A stretch of DNA of 64,000 nt, taken from positions 620,001-684,000 of the forward strand of contig NZ_JBKEIT010000001.1 of assembly GCF_046365375.1 (NCBI RefSeq), given 5' to 3'. This document shows, in pieces, positions 24,798-33,590 of this stretch (its first letter is position 1; the number at the start of each line of letters is the position of its first letter). The translations under genes were made by a program, and so were the position numbers. The stretch is from Butyricimonas muris. GTDB lineage: Bacteria > Bacteroidota > Bacteroidia > Bacteroidales > Marinifilaceae. The notes under the pieces are model-generated. The model ran no database searches and was not told the DNA's origin. It saw nothing but the letters and a program-made list of their open reading frames with translations.

Positions 24798-26015
24798 ATG
24801 GATAAAGATAGAATATATATAGTATTGGATTTATTTCTTAAATCTTGGAACGGGACTCTGAATCGGGCGGAAGAGGAGGAGCTGGGGGCGTTGTTGGCGG
24901 AGCCGAGATGGGCGCGGTTGAAAAGAAATCTGGAGAGTGACCGTTTTATAATGGCGAGGTTCAAGGAATACGGGAAATATAATTCCGCGGCGGATTTCTC
25001 GATTTTCCTGAAACAGGTCAGGAGAAGGGAGAAGTCGCGACACGCGAACACGTGGTGGCGGCGGGTGATCGCTAGCGCGGCTTGCGCCGCTATTTGCGTT
25101 GCTGCGGGATGGTGGTGGTCGCGGGAGGCGGGTGAAGAGGCGGTACCCGGGTTCATGGCGGAGAGCGTGGTGGAGCGGCAAGTCGCCGACCGGAACAGCG
25201 TGCGTCTGGTGCTGTCCGATAATCAAGTAATCACTTTGTCGAAGAAGACGGAGATTATCCCTATCTCGCGTCTGGATTCGATCGGGGTTTCGCGGTCGGC
25301 GGGTGTGCCGACGCTGGACTACACGCGGTTGAAAAAAGAGCTTTTGACGGACACTGTGGTCTACCACACGTTGATCGTGCCGCGGGGGGAGATGCAGTCC
25401 GTGATTCTTTCCGACGGTTCGCGCGTGGTGGTGAATGCCATGTCCATGCTGAAGTACCCGGTCGTGTTCCCGGATTCGACGCGGGAGGTGTACGTGGAGG
25501 GCGAGGCGAAGTTCGAGGTGGCTAGGGATGGCGGGAGGTCTTTCGTGGTTTCGGGCAAGGATTTTCAGGTGGACGTGCTGGGGACGGTGTTCAACGTGAT
25601 GAGTTACGACGAGGAACCGGTGTCGCTGGTGACGCTGCTTGAAGGGAAGGTCAGGGCGTCGTCGGGCGACAGGACGGTGATATTGAAGCCGGGAGAGCAA
25701 GTGTCCATCACGCCCGATCACGATACGCGGGTGAGCGAGGTGGACGCGGAGGCTGTCGTGGCGTGGGTGGATAAAAAGATTAATTTCGACGCGGAGAGGT
25801 TGGACGCGGTGATGAGGAAATTGTGTCGATGGTACGACGTGCGGGTGCTTTACGAGACGCCCGCCATGAGGGAACGGCGTTTCACGGGGATGATGATGTA
25901 CGATGTCCCGTTGGAGATGTTTCTCGAGTGGCTGAGCACGACGACGGATATGCGATTCACGTTGAGTGACGGGGTGATCGTTGTTGCCGCGAGCGGTAAG
26001 TTACATACGCCGTGA
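24798..26015 (+). CDS. FecR-family anti-sigma factor
   Basis: A 405-residue single-pass membrane protein. The N-terminal ~80 residues are the cytoplasmic sigma-binding part. One transmembrane segment follows (VIASAACAAICVAAGWWW, about 92-109). The periplasmic FecR domain begins near VYHTLIVPRGEMQSVILSDG and contains VYVEGEAKFEVARDGGRSF and VTLLEGKVRAS. The C-terminal DUF4974-type part (INFDAERLDAVMRKLCRWY) contacts the STN domain of a TonB-linked transducer. In the usual order an ECF sigma gene stands immediately upstream; here there are only repeats. The candidate partner sigma gene is at 47123. The next gene is an STN-bearing SusC, which fits a FecA-FecR-FecI-like cascade. Confidence 0.93.
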   Translation: MDKDRIYIVLDLFLKSWNGTLNRAEEEELGALLAEPRWARLKRNLESDRFIMARFKEYGKYNSAADFSIFLKQVRRREKSRHANTWWRRVIASAACAAICVAAGWWWSREAGEEAVPGFMAESVVERQVADRNSVRLVLSDNQVITLSKKTEIIPISRLDSIGVSRSAGVPTLDYTRLKKELLTDTVVYHTLIVPRGEMQSVILSDGSRVVVNAMSMLKYPVVFPDSTREVYVEGEAKFEVARDGGRSFVVSGKDFQVDVLGTVFNVMSYDEEPVSLVTLLEGKVRASSGDRTVILKPGEQVSITPDHDTRVSEVDAEAVVAWVDKKINFDAERLDAVMRKLCRWYDVRVLYETPAMRERRFTGMMMYDVPLEMFLEWLSTTTDMRFTLSDGVIVVAASGKLHTP

Positions 26016-26218
26016 GCGGCGGGTTACAAGTTACAGGTTGCATTTGCCGCGGGGCGGCAAGTTACAGGTTATGGCATTCGATGAATGGCCAAGGGGGCAT
26101 GCTATGCTTATTCTACAAATCTGACATACAAACGATGGTGGAGCCCGCGCGAGCGAGGTGATGGGACACGAGAGCGAGCGCGGGTTTTCATCTTTTATGA
26201 AATCTAAAACTAATCTAC
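26016..26218 (+). promoter_or_regulatory. FecR-SusC intergenic region with attenuator-like hairpin and direct repeats
   Basis: The 13-mer CAAGTTACAGGTT occurs at 26027-26039 and 26058-26070, 31 bases apart. Further on, CCCGCGC (26144-26150) pairs with GCGCGGG (26178-26184) and is followed by TTTT, an intrinsic-terminator form. The hairpin stands 34 bases before the SusC start, so it may reduce read-through from FecR and control SusC separately. Confidence 0.5.
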
Positions 26219-29200
26219 ATGAAAAAGAAGAAGTCTAATCTATTGATGATGAAGAAGAAGACGGGCATCGTGTTGATGTTGGTTCTCTTTCTTCAATCTT
26301 TTAACACCGGGGTTTGTCGCGCCCAATCGGCGGACGAACCGAGGTTGACCGTGGAGTTTAAAGAGACTCCTTTCACGGGGGTGCTGGATTACATCAAGCG
26401 TCACACGAAGTACGAACCCCTGTACAATAACGAGGAGATGAAGCGGATTCCCGCGGTGACGCACAGTTTCAAGTCGGTGCCGTTGTCGGACGTGCTGCGG
26501 GCTTGTCTGGAGGGGACGGAGTACACGTTCAGTTTCTACCAGAACATGATCGTGATACAGAAGCGGCAGCGGACGGTGACTCCCGTGACGATACGCGGTA
26601 AGGTGCTGGACGAGCGGGGCGACGCGTTGCCGGGTGCCTCGGTGGTGGTGGAAGGAACCACGCTCGGGGTGAGTGCCGGGGAAGAGGGTACGTTCACGTT
26701 GAATCTGCCGCGGATGGATACGATCTATCTCGTGGTGACTTTCATGGGTATGCAACCGAACAAGGTGGCGGTGACGACGTTTGACAAGGAGATCGTGGTG
26801 CGTATGCAGCCGGACACGCGCGAGATGGAGGAGGTGATCGTGACGGGTTTCGGGACGGTGAAGAAATCGAGCTTCACGGGAAACGCCGTGGTGGTGACGC
26901 GGGAGGAGTTGTTGCAAGTGTCGAAGACGAACGTTATTAAGGCACTGGAGGTGTACGACCCGTCCTTCCGCGTCAAGACGAACAATCAATGGGGGTCTGA
27001 CCCGAATGCGCTGCCCGAGATACAGATACGGGGGCAGTCCAGTATAGGTATCAAGGATCTGGACAAGAACACGTTGTCCAAGTCGGCGCTGGAGAATAAC
27101 CCTAACCTGCCGATTTTTATACTCGACGGTTTCGAGGTTGCCATCAACAAGATTTATGATATGGACCCCAACCGGATCGAGACGATGTATATCTTGAAAG
27201 ACGCGGCAGCCACGGCTCTGTACGGTTCGCGGGCGGCGAACGGCGTGGTGGTGGTGACGACGGTAGCCCCGAAGGTGGGAGAGGTGTTGATCGATTACAC
27301 GATCGTGGGGAGCGTGACGATGCCCGATTTGTCGGATTATAACCTGATGCACGCTGCCGGGAAGTTGGCGGCGGAGATCCCGGCTGGGATTTTTCTTCCC
27401 GTCGGGAATAACGATACGCGCCACGATATGGATCAGGAGTATAACCGGAAGTTGTTGAACGTGCTGAGAGGGGTGGACACGTACTGGATCGGGAAGCCGG
27501 TACGCTCGATATTCAATCACAAGCACAGCCTCTCGTTCGAGGGGGGAACGGAAGTGATGCGTTACGCGTTGGACTTGCAATACAACAATGACAACGGGGT
27601 GATGAAGGGATCGTACCGCGACCGTATCGGCGGCGGTTTCCTGTTCATGTACACGGGCGGTAAGATTGAAGTGCGTAATTACGTGTCTTACGGGGAAACG
27701 AGGGCGAAGGAGTCGCCTTACGGGGATTTCAGCCAGTACACGAAGCTATTGCCTTATGACACTTACAAGGACGAGGACGGGAAGTACTTGAAGGAGTTGC
27801 CGTACTGGACGGGACGCGAGAGTCTGGTAAATCCCTTGTACGAGGCTAATCTCGGGAGTTATGACCGGACGCACATGACGGATTTAACGGATAATTTTAA
27901 CTTGAACTGGTATATTACCCCGCACATGTACGCGAAGGGGGAGGTTGGCGTGACTCACACGACGGAAGAACGGGAGGTGTACGTGCATCCCGATTCCGAG
28001 ACGCAGAAGGGGACGGAGATGAACGAGGATAACCTGTATGCCGGGACGTTGGGGAAATCTACGCGGAAAGCGACGTCGTGGGAGGCGAAACTGACGTACT
28101 CGTACAGCCAGTCGATGGGGGATCACGACGTGAATTTCACGGGTGGTGTCAATATGGTGACTTCGCGGGATAATAGCGCGAACGCGCGGTACCGGGGGTT
28201 CCCGACGGGCGGCGACTTCGTGTCCGTGAATTTCGCCAAGGAGATCGTGGAGAAACCTACCGAAAGGGAGAGCCGGAAGCGTTTGTTCGGGATACTGGGA
28301 GTGGGAAACTACTCGTACAAGAACACGTATTTGCTGGACGTGCTGTTCAGGTATGACGGGTCGTCGCAATTCGGGTCTAACAAGCGTTGGGCTCCCATGT
28401 GGGGGTTCGGGGTGGGTGTGAACCTGCACAAGTACAGTATTTTCGCCGATTTGGGTTGGGTGCAGTTGCTGAAGGTGAGAGGGTCTTACGGGAGAACGGG
28501 AAAGACCGGTTTCCAGTCTTACGAGGCGATACCCACGCACGAGATTAATATCGAGGAGTGGTACGTGACCGGGGCGGGTGCCTCGCTGGTGAACACGCGC
28601 GGGAACCGGAATTTGAAGTGGGAAACCACGGATAAGTTGGATGTCAGTCTGGAATTTGATATTTTCAACAGTTTGCTTTACGTGGAGGGGAATTATTATT
28701 ACGAGGTGACGAAGGGGGCTATCACGGACGTGACGTTGCAGGCGTCGACCGGGTTCAAGACTTACAAGACGAACATGGGCGAGGTGTTGAACGAGGGGTT
28801 CTCTATCCAGTTGAGAAGCACGTTGTATCAGGATAAGGATTGGTACGTGGCGGTTTACGGTAATATGGCGGGCAACAGGAACACGTTGAAAAAGGTGTCG
28901 GACGCGTTGAAGGAGTACAACGAGCGGGTGAACGATTATTATAATGACGCGAATAATGATTTGGACCGCGTGTTGACGAAGTACGAGGAGGGGGTGTCCA
29001 TGACCGCCAAGTACGGGATGAAATCCCTCGGGATAGATCCCGCTAACGGGAAGGAATTGTTTATTTATCGCGACGGGACGGTGAGTTACGACTGGGCTGC
29101 CGCGGAGATGGTGAAAATCGGTGACGAGACGCCGAAAGCACAAGGTTCGTTCGGGGTGAATTTGCGCTACCGTAATTTCACGCTGTTCACGAGTTTCATG

Positions 29201-29581
29201 TACGAGTTCGGGGGTGATATGTATAATTCGACTCTCGTGAACGAGGTTGAAAATGCCGATATGGCACGCAACGTGGACAAACGCGCGGTGACGCAACGCT
29301 GGTACCAACCGGGGGATATTACCACGCTGAAGGATATCAAGGATCGTAACGTGACGACTCAGCCGACCTCGCGTTTTATGCAACGGAATAACACGTTGAC
29401 GTGGAATTCGGTGAACGTAGGGTACGAGTTCACGCGGGCGAGGAAGAAGATGGGACTGAGGTTGGCGCGCCTTGAAGTGGGGGCGAATGATCTGGTGCGT
29501 TTCTCGACGATCAAGACGGAACGCGGTACGTCTTACCCGTTTGCCCGTACCGTTAATTTCTCGTTGAAGCTGCAATTCTAA
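26219..29581 (+). CDS. SusC/RagA TonB-linked transporter with STN domain
   Basis: An 1120-residue outer-membrane transducer and transporter. A signal peptide (about residues 1-36, ending CRAQS) is followed by an STN domain (about 41-112, LTVEFKETPFTGVLDYIKRH to NMIVIQKRQ). Next are a carboxypeptidase-regulatory-like beta domain (about 123-200), the TonB-box/plug start EMEEVIVTGFGTVKKSSFTG (about 203-222) with LYGSRAANGVVVVTT, and then the barrel ending FARTVNFSLKLQF. The STN domain is the part that signals through FecR, encoded directly upstream. The SusD start overlaps or closely follows the stop. The ligand is unknown; five metalloprotease-type genes downstream suggest a protein or peptide substrate. 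Confidence 0.95.
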   Translation: MKKKKSNLLMMKKKTGIVLMLVLFLQSFNTGVCRAQSADEPRLTVEFKETPFTGVLDYIKRHTKYEPLYNNEEMKRIPAVTHSFKSVPLSDVLRACLEGTEYTFSFYQNMIVIQKRQRTVTPVTIRGKVLDERGDALPGASVVVEGTTLGVSAGEEGTFTLNLPRMDTIYLVVTFMGMQPNKVAVTTFDKEIVVRMQPDTREMEEVIVTGFGTVKKSSFTGNAVVVTREELLQVSKTNVIKALEVYDPSFRVKTNNQWGSDPNALPEIQIRGQSSIGIKDLDKNTLSKSALENNPNLPIFILDGFEVAINKIYDMDPNRIETMYILKDAAATALYGSRAANGVVVVTTVAPKVGEVLIDYTIVGSVTMPDLSDYNLMHAAGKLAAEIPAGIFLPVGNNDTRHDMDQEYNRKLLNVLRGVDTYWIGKPVRSIFNHKHSLSFEGGTEVMRYALDLQYNNDNGVMKGSYRDRIGGGFLFMYTGGKIEVRNYVSYGETRAKESPYGDFSQYTKLLPYDTYKDEDGKYLKELPYWTGRESLVNPLYEANLGSYDRTHMTDLTDNFNLNWYITPHMYAKGEVGVTHTTEEREVYVHPDSETQKGTEMNEDNLYAGTLGKSTRKATSWEAKLTYSYSQSMGDHDVNFTGGVNMVTSRDNSANARYRGFPTGGDFVSVNFAKEIVEKPTERESRKRLFGILGVGNYSYKNTYLLDVLFRYDGSSQFGSNKRWAPMWGFGVGVNLHKYSIFADLGWVQLLKVRGSYGRTGKTGFQSYEAIPTHEINIEEWYVTGAGASLVNTRGNRNLKWETTDKLDVSLEFDIFNSLLYVEGNYYYEVTKGAITDVTLQASTGFKTYKTNMGEVLNEGFSIQLRSTLYQDKDWYVAVYGNMAGNRNTLKKVSDALKEYNERVNDYYNDANNDLDRVLTKYEEGVSMTAKYGMKSLGIDPANGKELFIYRDGTVSYDWAAAEMVKIGDETPKAQGSFGVNLRYRNFTLFTSFMYEFGGDMYNSTLVNEVENADMARNVDKRAVTQRWYQPGDITTLKDIKDRNVTTQPTSRFMQRNNTLTWNSVNVGYEFTRARKKMGLRLARLEVGANDLVRFSTIKTERGTSYPFARTVNFSLKLQF

Positions 29582-29601
29582 TGTTATTAAAACAGGAAAA
29601 A

Positions 29602-31080
29602 ATGAAAAGGATAATATATATATTGGGTTTACTCGCGGTGACGCTCTCGGCATGCGAGGATTGGTTTGACGTGCAACCGAAGGAGGAGTTGAGCAGCGAT
29701 ATCCTGTACTCGACGGGAAACGGGTACCGGATGCAATTGAACGGTATTTACATGACGTTGTCGAAGGCGGATTTGTACGGGCAGGAGTTGTCGTGGGGAT
29801 TTCTGGACGCGGTAGGGCAGTATTACAGCAAGTCGAAGATGCCGCAGAAGTATCAGGACGCGAATGATTTGCTTTACGGTACTTCCGGGGTGAAGTCGAC
29901 GATAGAAACGATATGGAATGATATGTATCACGCCATCGCGGATGCCAATAATCTGATAGAGCATGTCGTGAAGGAGGATTCCTCGCGCTTCGAGTTGGGC
30001 GACCGGGAGAGAAAGCTGATTCATGGTGAAGCGTTGGGATTACGCGCTTTCATGCATCTCGACCTGTTGCGATTGTTCGCCCCGGCTCCCGCGGCAAACG
30101 AGAGCGGCAAGTGGATTCCTTACGTGACGAGTTCCGAGTCGGTGACGAATACCCCGCTGACGGTGAAGGAAACGATGGAACGTATCCTTGCCGATCTGGA
30201 CGAGGCGCGCCGGTTGGTGGCGGTATCGGACTCCATGGAGTTGAATGGCGACAGGGATAACTGGAATTTCCAAGCCCGCGGTTCCGGGTTGCCCAAGTTC
30301 TTTCAAGCCCGGCGGGTACGCATGAATATGCATGCGGTGATGGCGATACAAGCCCGCGCTTACATGTATAACGGGCAGAAGAAGGAAGCGCACGATCTGG
30401 CGAAGGAGATTCTGGGTGAAGAACCGGACGAGTGGGGCGGTCCGGCTTGGAATAGTCTTTACCGGTTTACCGACGAGTGGGATTTGATGGGCGATATTTA
30501 TAACCGGGACGTGAAGATGTACAGTGACGTGGTGATGGGATTCGCCAACTCGAAGTGTGCCGATTTGTACGAGCCTTACCTGACGTTGGATCGTAATCTG
30601 GCGATACGCAACGTGAACAGTTTGTTTCAGGATAAAGAGATGACGAACGATTTCCGTTACGTTTACCTGATCACGGATATCGAGGGCGGCGCGGAGGTGT
30701 CGATCAAGAATATACGGGGAAAGTTGAATTCGGGGGGAAGTCAGATAGCTGCTTTTCTTCTGCCGATCATCCGCCACACGGAGTTGAGTTACATGATGGG
30801 TGAATACTTGTGCGAAACGCCGGGCGGTTTGGACAAGGCGATCGAGATACTGCGTATGGTGCAACAGGCACGCGGGGAGTATCGCGAGATCCCAATCACG
30901 AATAGTGTCGAATATATGAACGCGCTATTGAACGAGGCTCGCAGGGAGTTTATCGGCGAGGGACAGTGTTTCTACATGTACAAGCGTCTGGGCTTGCCGC
31001 TGAATGACGGCGTGGGGAATATTGATTACGGGACGAAGGTTTATTTGCCTATCCCGGATAGTGAAACCGTAATACTTTAA
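29602..31080 (+). CDS. SusD/RagB family lipoprotein
   Basis: A 492-residue lipoprotein. The ATG at 29602 is preferred because it leads directly into the signal MKRIIYILGLLAVTLSAC with lipobox LSAC and is preceded by AGGAAAA; an earlier ATG at 29581 overlaps the SusC stop. CEDWFDVQPKEELSSD is a typical SusD N-terminus. The TPR-like middle includes LIHGEALGLRAFMHLDLLRL, and the C-terminus has NEARREFIGEGQCFYMYKRL, a variant of the family ending. It should form the extracellular lid on the preceding SusC barrel. Confidence 0.94.
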   Translation: MKRIIYILGLLAVTLSACEDWFDVQPKEELSSDILYSTGNGYRMQLNGIYMTLSKADLYGQELSWGFLDAVGQYYSKSKMPQKYQDANDLLYGTSGVKSTIETIWNDMYHAIADANNLIEHVVKEDSSRFELGDRERKLIHGEALGLRAFMHLDLLRLFAPAPAANESGKWIPYVTSSESVTNTPLTVKETMERILADLDEARRLVAVSDSMELNGDRDNWNFQARGSGLPKFFQARRVRMNMHAVMAIQARAYMYNGQKKEAHDLAKEILGEEPDEWGGPAWNSLYRFTDEWDLMGDIYNRDVKMYSDVVMGFANSKCADLYEPYLTLDRNLAIRNVNSLFQDKEMTNDFRYVYLITDIEGGAEVSIKNIRGKLNSGGSQIAAFLLPIIRHTELSYMMGEYLCETPGGLDKAIEILRMVQQARGEYREIPITNSVEYMNALLNEARREFIGEGQCFYMYKRLGLPLNDGVGNIDYGTKVYLPIPDSETVIL

Positions 31081-31083
31081 GTT

Positions 31084-31773
31084 ATGAAATATTGTATTGT
31101 TATAATTGTTCTGTTTGTGATGTTCGGGGCTTGTTCCACGGACTCGTTGGACACGTACACGGCTGACCGTTACATATACTTCTCGGGTAAGAACGCGGAG
31201 GACAGCGTGAATACCTCGTTTTTCTTCTATCCCGGGGCGACGGAATTGGACGTGCCGATCGAGATGTCTTTCGCCGGACGGCCTATCACGACGGACACTG
31301 AGTACGAGTTGGTGATCGACGAGGGTATGACGACTGCCTCCGGGGCGGATTATTCGGTGGAAACGAAAAGGGTGTGGAAAGCGAACCGGAACCGGGACAC
31401 GGTGAGAGTGACGTTGCATAAAACGGCGGCACTTGACAATCAAGTGGTGCGGTTGGCGTTGAGGGTAAAGGAGAATGATAATTTCCGGGTGGGACCGTTG
31501 TCGAACGCTCTTTACCGCGTGGTGTTTACTTCGCTGGCGGTGCGTCCCGTGTGGTGGACGGAGCGTATCGTGAACGAGTACTTGGGTGCTTATAGCGAGG
31601 CGAAGTATCAACAGTTGATTATCGCCACGGGGGTGAGCGATCTGTCGAATAAGACGGCCAGTGAATTGAGATATTATTCGTTGAAGCTCAAGTATCATTT
31701 GCAGCGAGAGAAAGATAACGGGAACACGATTATGGACGGGGAAGCGGAGATGTCGGTACCGGTAAAAGGTTAA
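31084..31773 (+). CDS. DUF4843 family lipoprotein
   Basis: A 229-residue lipoprotein (lipobox FGAC, about Cys17). It has the DUF4843 pattern: RYIYFSGKNAEDSVNTSFFF near the N-terminus, a Calx-beta-like run of strands (YELVIDEGMTTASGADYS, VRVTLHKTAALDNQ), and PVWWTERIVNEYLGAYSEAK near the C-terminus. DUF4843 proteins occur between SusD and PKD-like lipoproteins in Bacteroidota, as here. They are thought to be surface or periplasmic accessory proteins of the SusCD complex; the exact role is unknown. It lies three bases from the SusD stop. Confidence 0.85.
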   Translation: MKYCIVIIVLFVMFGACSTDSLDTYTADRYIYFSGKNAEDSVNTSFFFYPGATELDVPIEMSFAGRPITTDTEYELVIDEGMTTASGADYSVETKRVWKANRNRDTVRVTLHKTAALDNQVVRLALRVKENDNFRVGPLSNALYRVVFTSLAVRPVWWTERIVNEYLGAYSEAKYQQLIIATGVSDLSNKTASELRYYSLKLKYHLQREKDNGNTIMDGEAEMSVPVKG

Positions 31774-31788
31774 TTTAAAAGGAATGTT

Positions 31789-33408
31789 ATGAGAACGAAA
31801 AATTGGATATACGCCGTGATTTGCTTTATCTTCATGTACGGGTGTTATGACGATAAAGGGAATTACGATTACGGGGATATAAACGTGATCACCGTGGAGA
31901 AATACTTGACGAACGCGGATCCCCGGTTTTATAAAGGTGATATGGCGGAGATTACTCCGGTACTGAAATTCAGCTTGGACGAGGAGATAACGACGTTGAA
32001 GTTCCGCTGGGAGTTAAGGACTTCGGAAAAGGAATACAAGACGTTGGGACACGAGAAGGTGTTGAACTGGGAGGTGGATACTGCCGGGTGGTTGCAGTTC
32101 GTGCTGACAATCACGGACACGACGAACGGGTTGCAATGCGTGGATCTTACCCGGCAGTACGTGATGGATAATCTGGCTTACCCGAGTGGCGTGTGGTTGG
32201 TTTTGGACGAGAAGGATAACGGGGCGGAGCTGGCGATGTTGGATTTGGACAGGAGATTGGATGAAGCGACACAAGAGTATGTCACTTATCTTGACGTGTA
32301 CGCGGATCTTTACACGTTGGAGAACGACGGGCAGAGGTTGGGCGGGAAGCCTTATTTCCTTCAGGAAGTATTCGCGGATTGGGATTCGCCGAGCCACGTG
32401 TTGATATTGCAGGAGGGGGGAATAGGTCCGGTGTACGTGGACGGTAGTTCTTACAAGAAAACGATTTTCTTGGGCGAGGAGTTCACGGGGGGTGCGCTAC
32501 CCGCGGGACAGGTATTTGTCGGGGCGGCGTATCACCATAAAGGGGATATTCTGATGTCGAAGACAGGGGATATTTTCGTGAGGCGGAAGACGGACGAGGA
32601 GGTATTTTACTCGGGTATGTATCCCGATTTCCCAGCGTATTACGAGAAGGGACTGGAGGTGACGCTGATGTGCAAGACGCGGAGCGGTATCTCGACACTG
32701 GTGTACGATAACAAGAATCACCGTTTCTTGGCCGTGAATGACGGAAACGTGTATTATGACGACGAGATCGGGGAGTGGGTGACAGACCCGAACACGGCGG
32801 CTATCCTGCCGGTGTTCCCGGAGAGGATGGAGGGGGTGACGCCCTTGAATAACATGGGGAACGTGGAGATGTATTTCTGTGACGGGTACACGGACGGGGA
32901 TCGGAAGTTCTGGTGCGTGTTCAAGAATAGAGAGGACGGGGTGTATTACATGCAGTTCTTCTATTATGACGAGTGGAACGGGTATAAGGTGATTCCACAA
33001 TATGAATTGCCGTTCCCGCATCAGGATTTGCTGGACGGGACGAACAAGTTCGAGTTGACGACGGATTCGCGGGAGTTCCTGTTCTTTACTTCCAACGGGA
33101 CGTCCGTGGCGGGAGCGCCTCACGATAAATTGTACGCTTACCAGCACGCGAGAGGACGGGGGGACGCGAAATTGTTGTACGATTTCCAAGGAAGAGGAAT
33201 CGTGTCTATGCTTGCCTCGCAGAGAAACAATGCCGGCGGTTATCTGGTTGTCGGGTTGGATTCCGGTGAAGTGTATTTCTTCGCGGCGGGTACCACGAGC
33301 ATTTTTGCCGGTGGAACGATCGAGTACGCGTATAAGACGGAACCGGTTTTCGGACGGATTGCCGATATAAAATATCGATTCGGCGGTCAAGGATCGATTG
33401 TGGATTAA
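31789..33408 (+). CDS. PKD-like family lipoprotein
   Basis: A 539-residue lipoprotein (lipobox MYGC, about Cys19). It begins CYDDKGNYDYGDINVITVEK, typical of the PKD-like lipoproteins that follow SusD and DUF4843 genes. A PKD-like Ig domain covers about residues 30-135. The rest forms beta-rich repeats, with the conserved VWLVLDEKDNGAELAMLDL segment at about 133-151 and blade-like strands such as GGYLVVGLDSGEVYFFAAGT. A surface ligand-binding role within the transport complex is likely. It is the last gene before the repeat hairpin that separates the SusCD and protease gene blocks. Confidence 0.85.
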   Translation: MRTKNWIYAVICFIFMYGCYDDKGNYDYGDINVITVEKYLTNADPRFYKGDMAEITPVLKFSLDEEITTLKFRWELRTSEKEYKTLGHEKVLNWEVDTAGWLQFVLTITDTTNGLQCVDLTRQYVMDNLAYPSGVWLVLDEKDNGAELAMLDLDRRLDEATQEYVTYLDVYADLYTLENDGQRLGGKPYFLQEVFADWDSPSHVLILQEGGIGPVYVDGSSYKKTIFLGEEFTGGALPAGQVFVGAAYHHKGDILMSKTGDIFVRRKTDEEVFYSGMYPDFPAYYEKGLEVTLMCKTRSGISTLVYDNKNHRFLAVNDGNVYYDDEIGEWVTDPNTAAILPVFPERMEGVTPLNNMGNVEMYFCDGYTDGDRKFWCVFKNREDGVYYMQFFYYDEWNGYKVIPQYELPFPHQDLLDGTNKFELTTDSREFLFFTSNGTSVAGAPHDKLYAYQHARGRGDAKLLYDFQGRGIVSMLASQRNNAGGYLVVGLDSGEVYFFAAGTTSIFAGGTIEYAYKTEPVFGRIADIKYRFGGQGSIVD

Positions 33409-33464
33409 CAGTGATTGCTGTTGCGTGGGCAACGCTTCATTAATCACTAAATCACCGAATCGAT

Positions 33465-33541
33465 AAACTCCTCCGTCAGCTTCGCTGCCAAATGAGCCCG
33501 GAAGCCGCACTCACTTGGCAGCGAAGCCGGGAGGGAGTTTT
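33465..33541. repeat. Long imperfect hairpin related to family B
   Basis: AAACTCCTCCGTCAGCTTCG at 33465-33484 and the following CTGCCAA pair with TTGGCAGCGAAGC...GGGAGGGAGTT at 33515-33540. ATCACNNAATC words flank both sides. It resembles the family-B core (CTCCTCCGTCGGCTACGCCGCC) with the inner loop replaced. It lies between the PKD-like lipoprotein and the first protease gene and may attenuate read-through. Confidence 0.75.
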
Positions 33542-33590
33542 GAGAATCACGGAATCACTGTATTTTTTGATATTTATTATTTAAAAGAGT

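Noticed and set aside
26240..29653. Long minus-strand frames (446 and 589 codons) opposite the SusC gene
   Set aside because: Rich in His, Arg and Val without any domain; mirror frames of the SusC gene.
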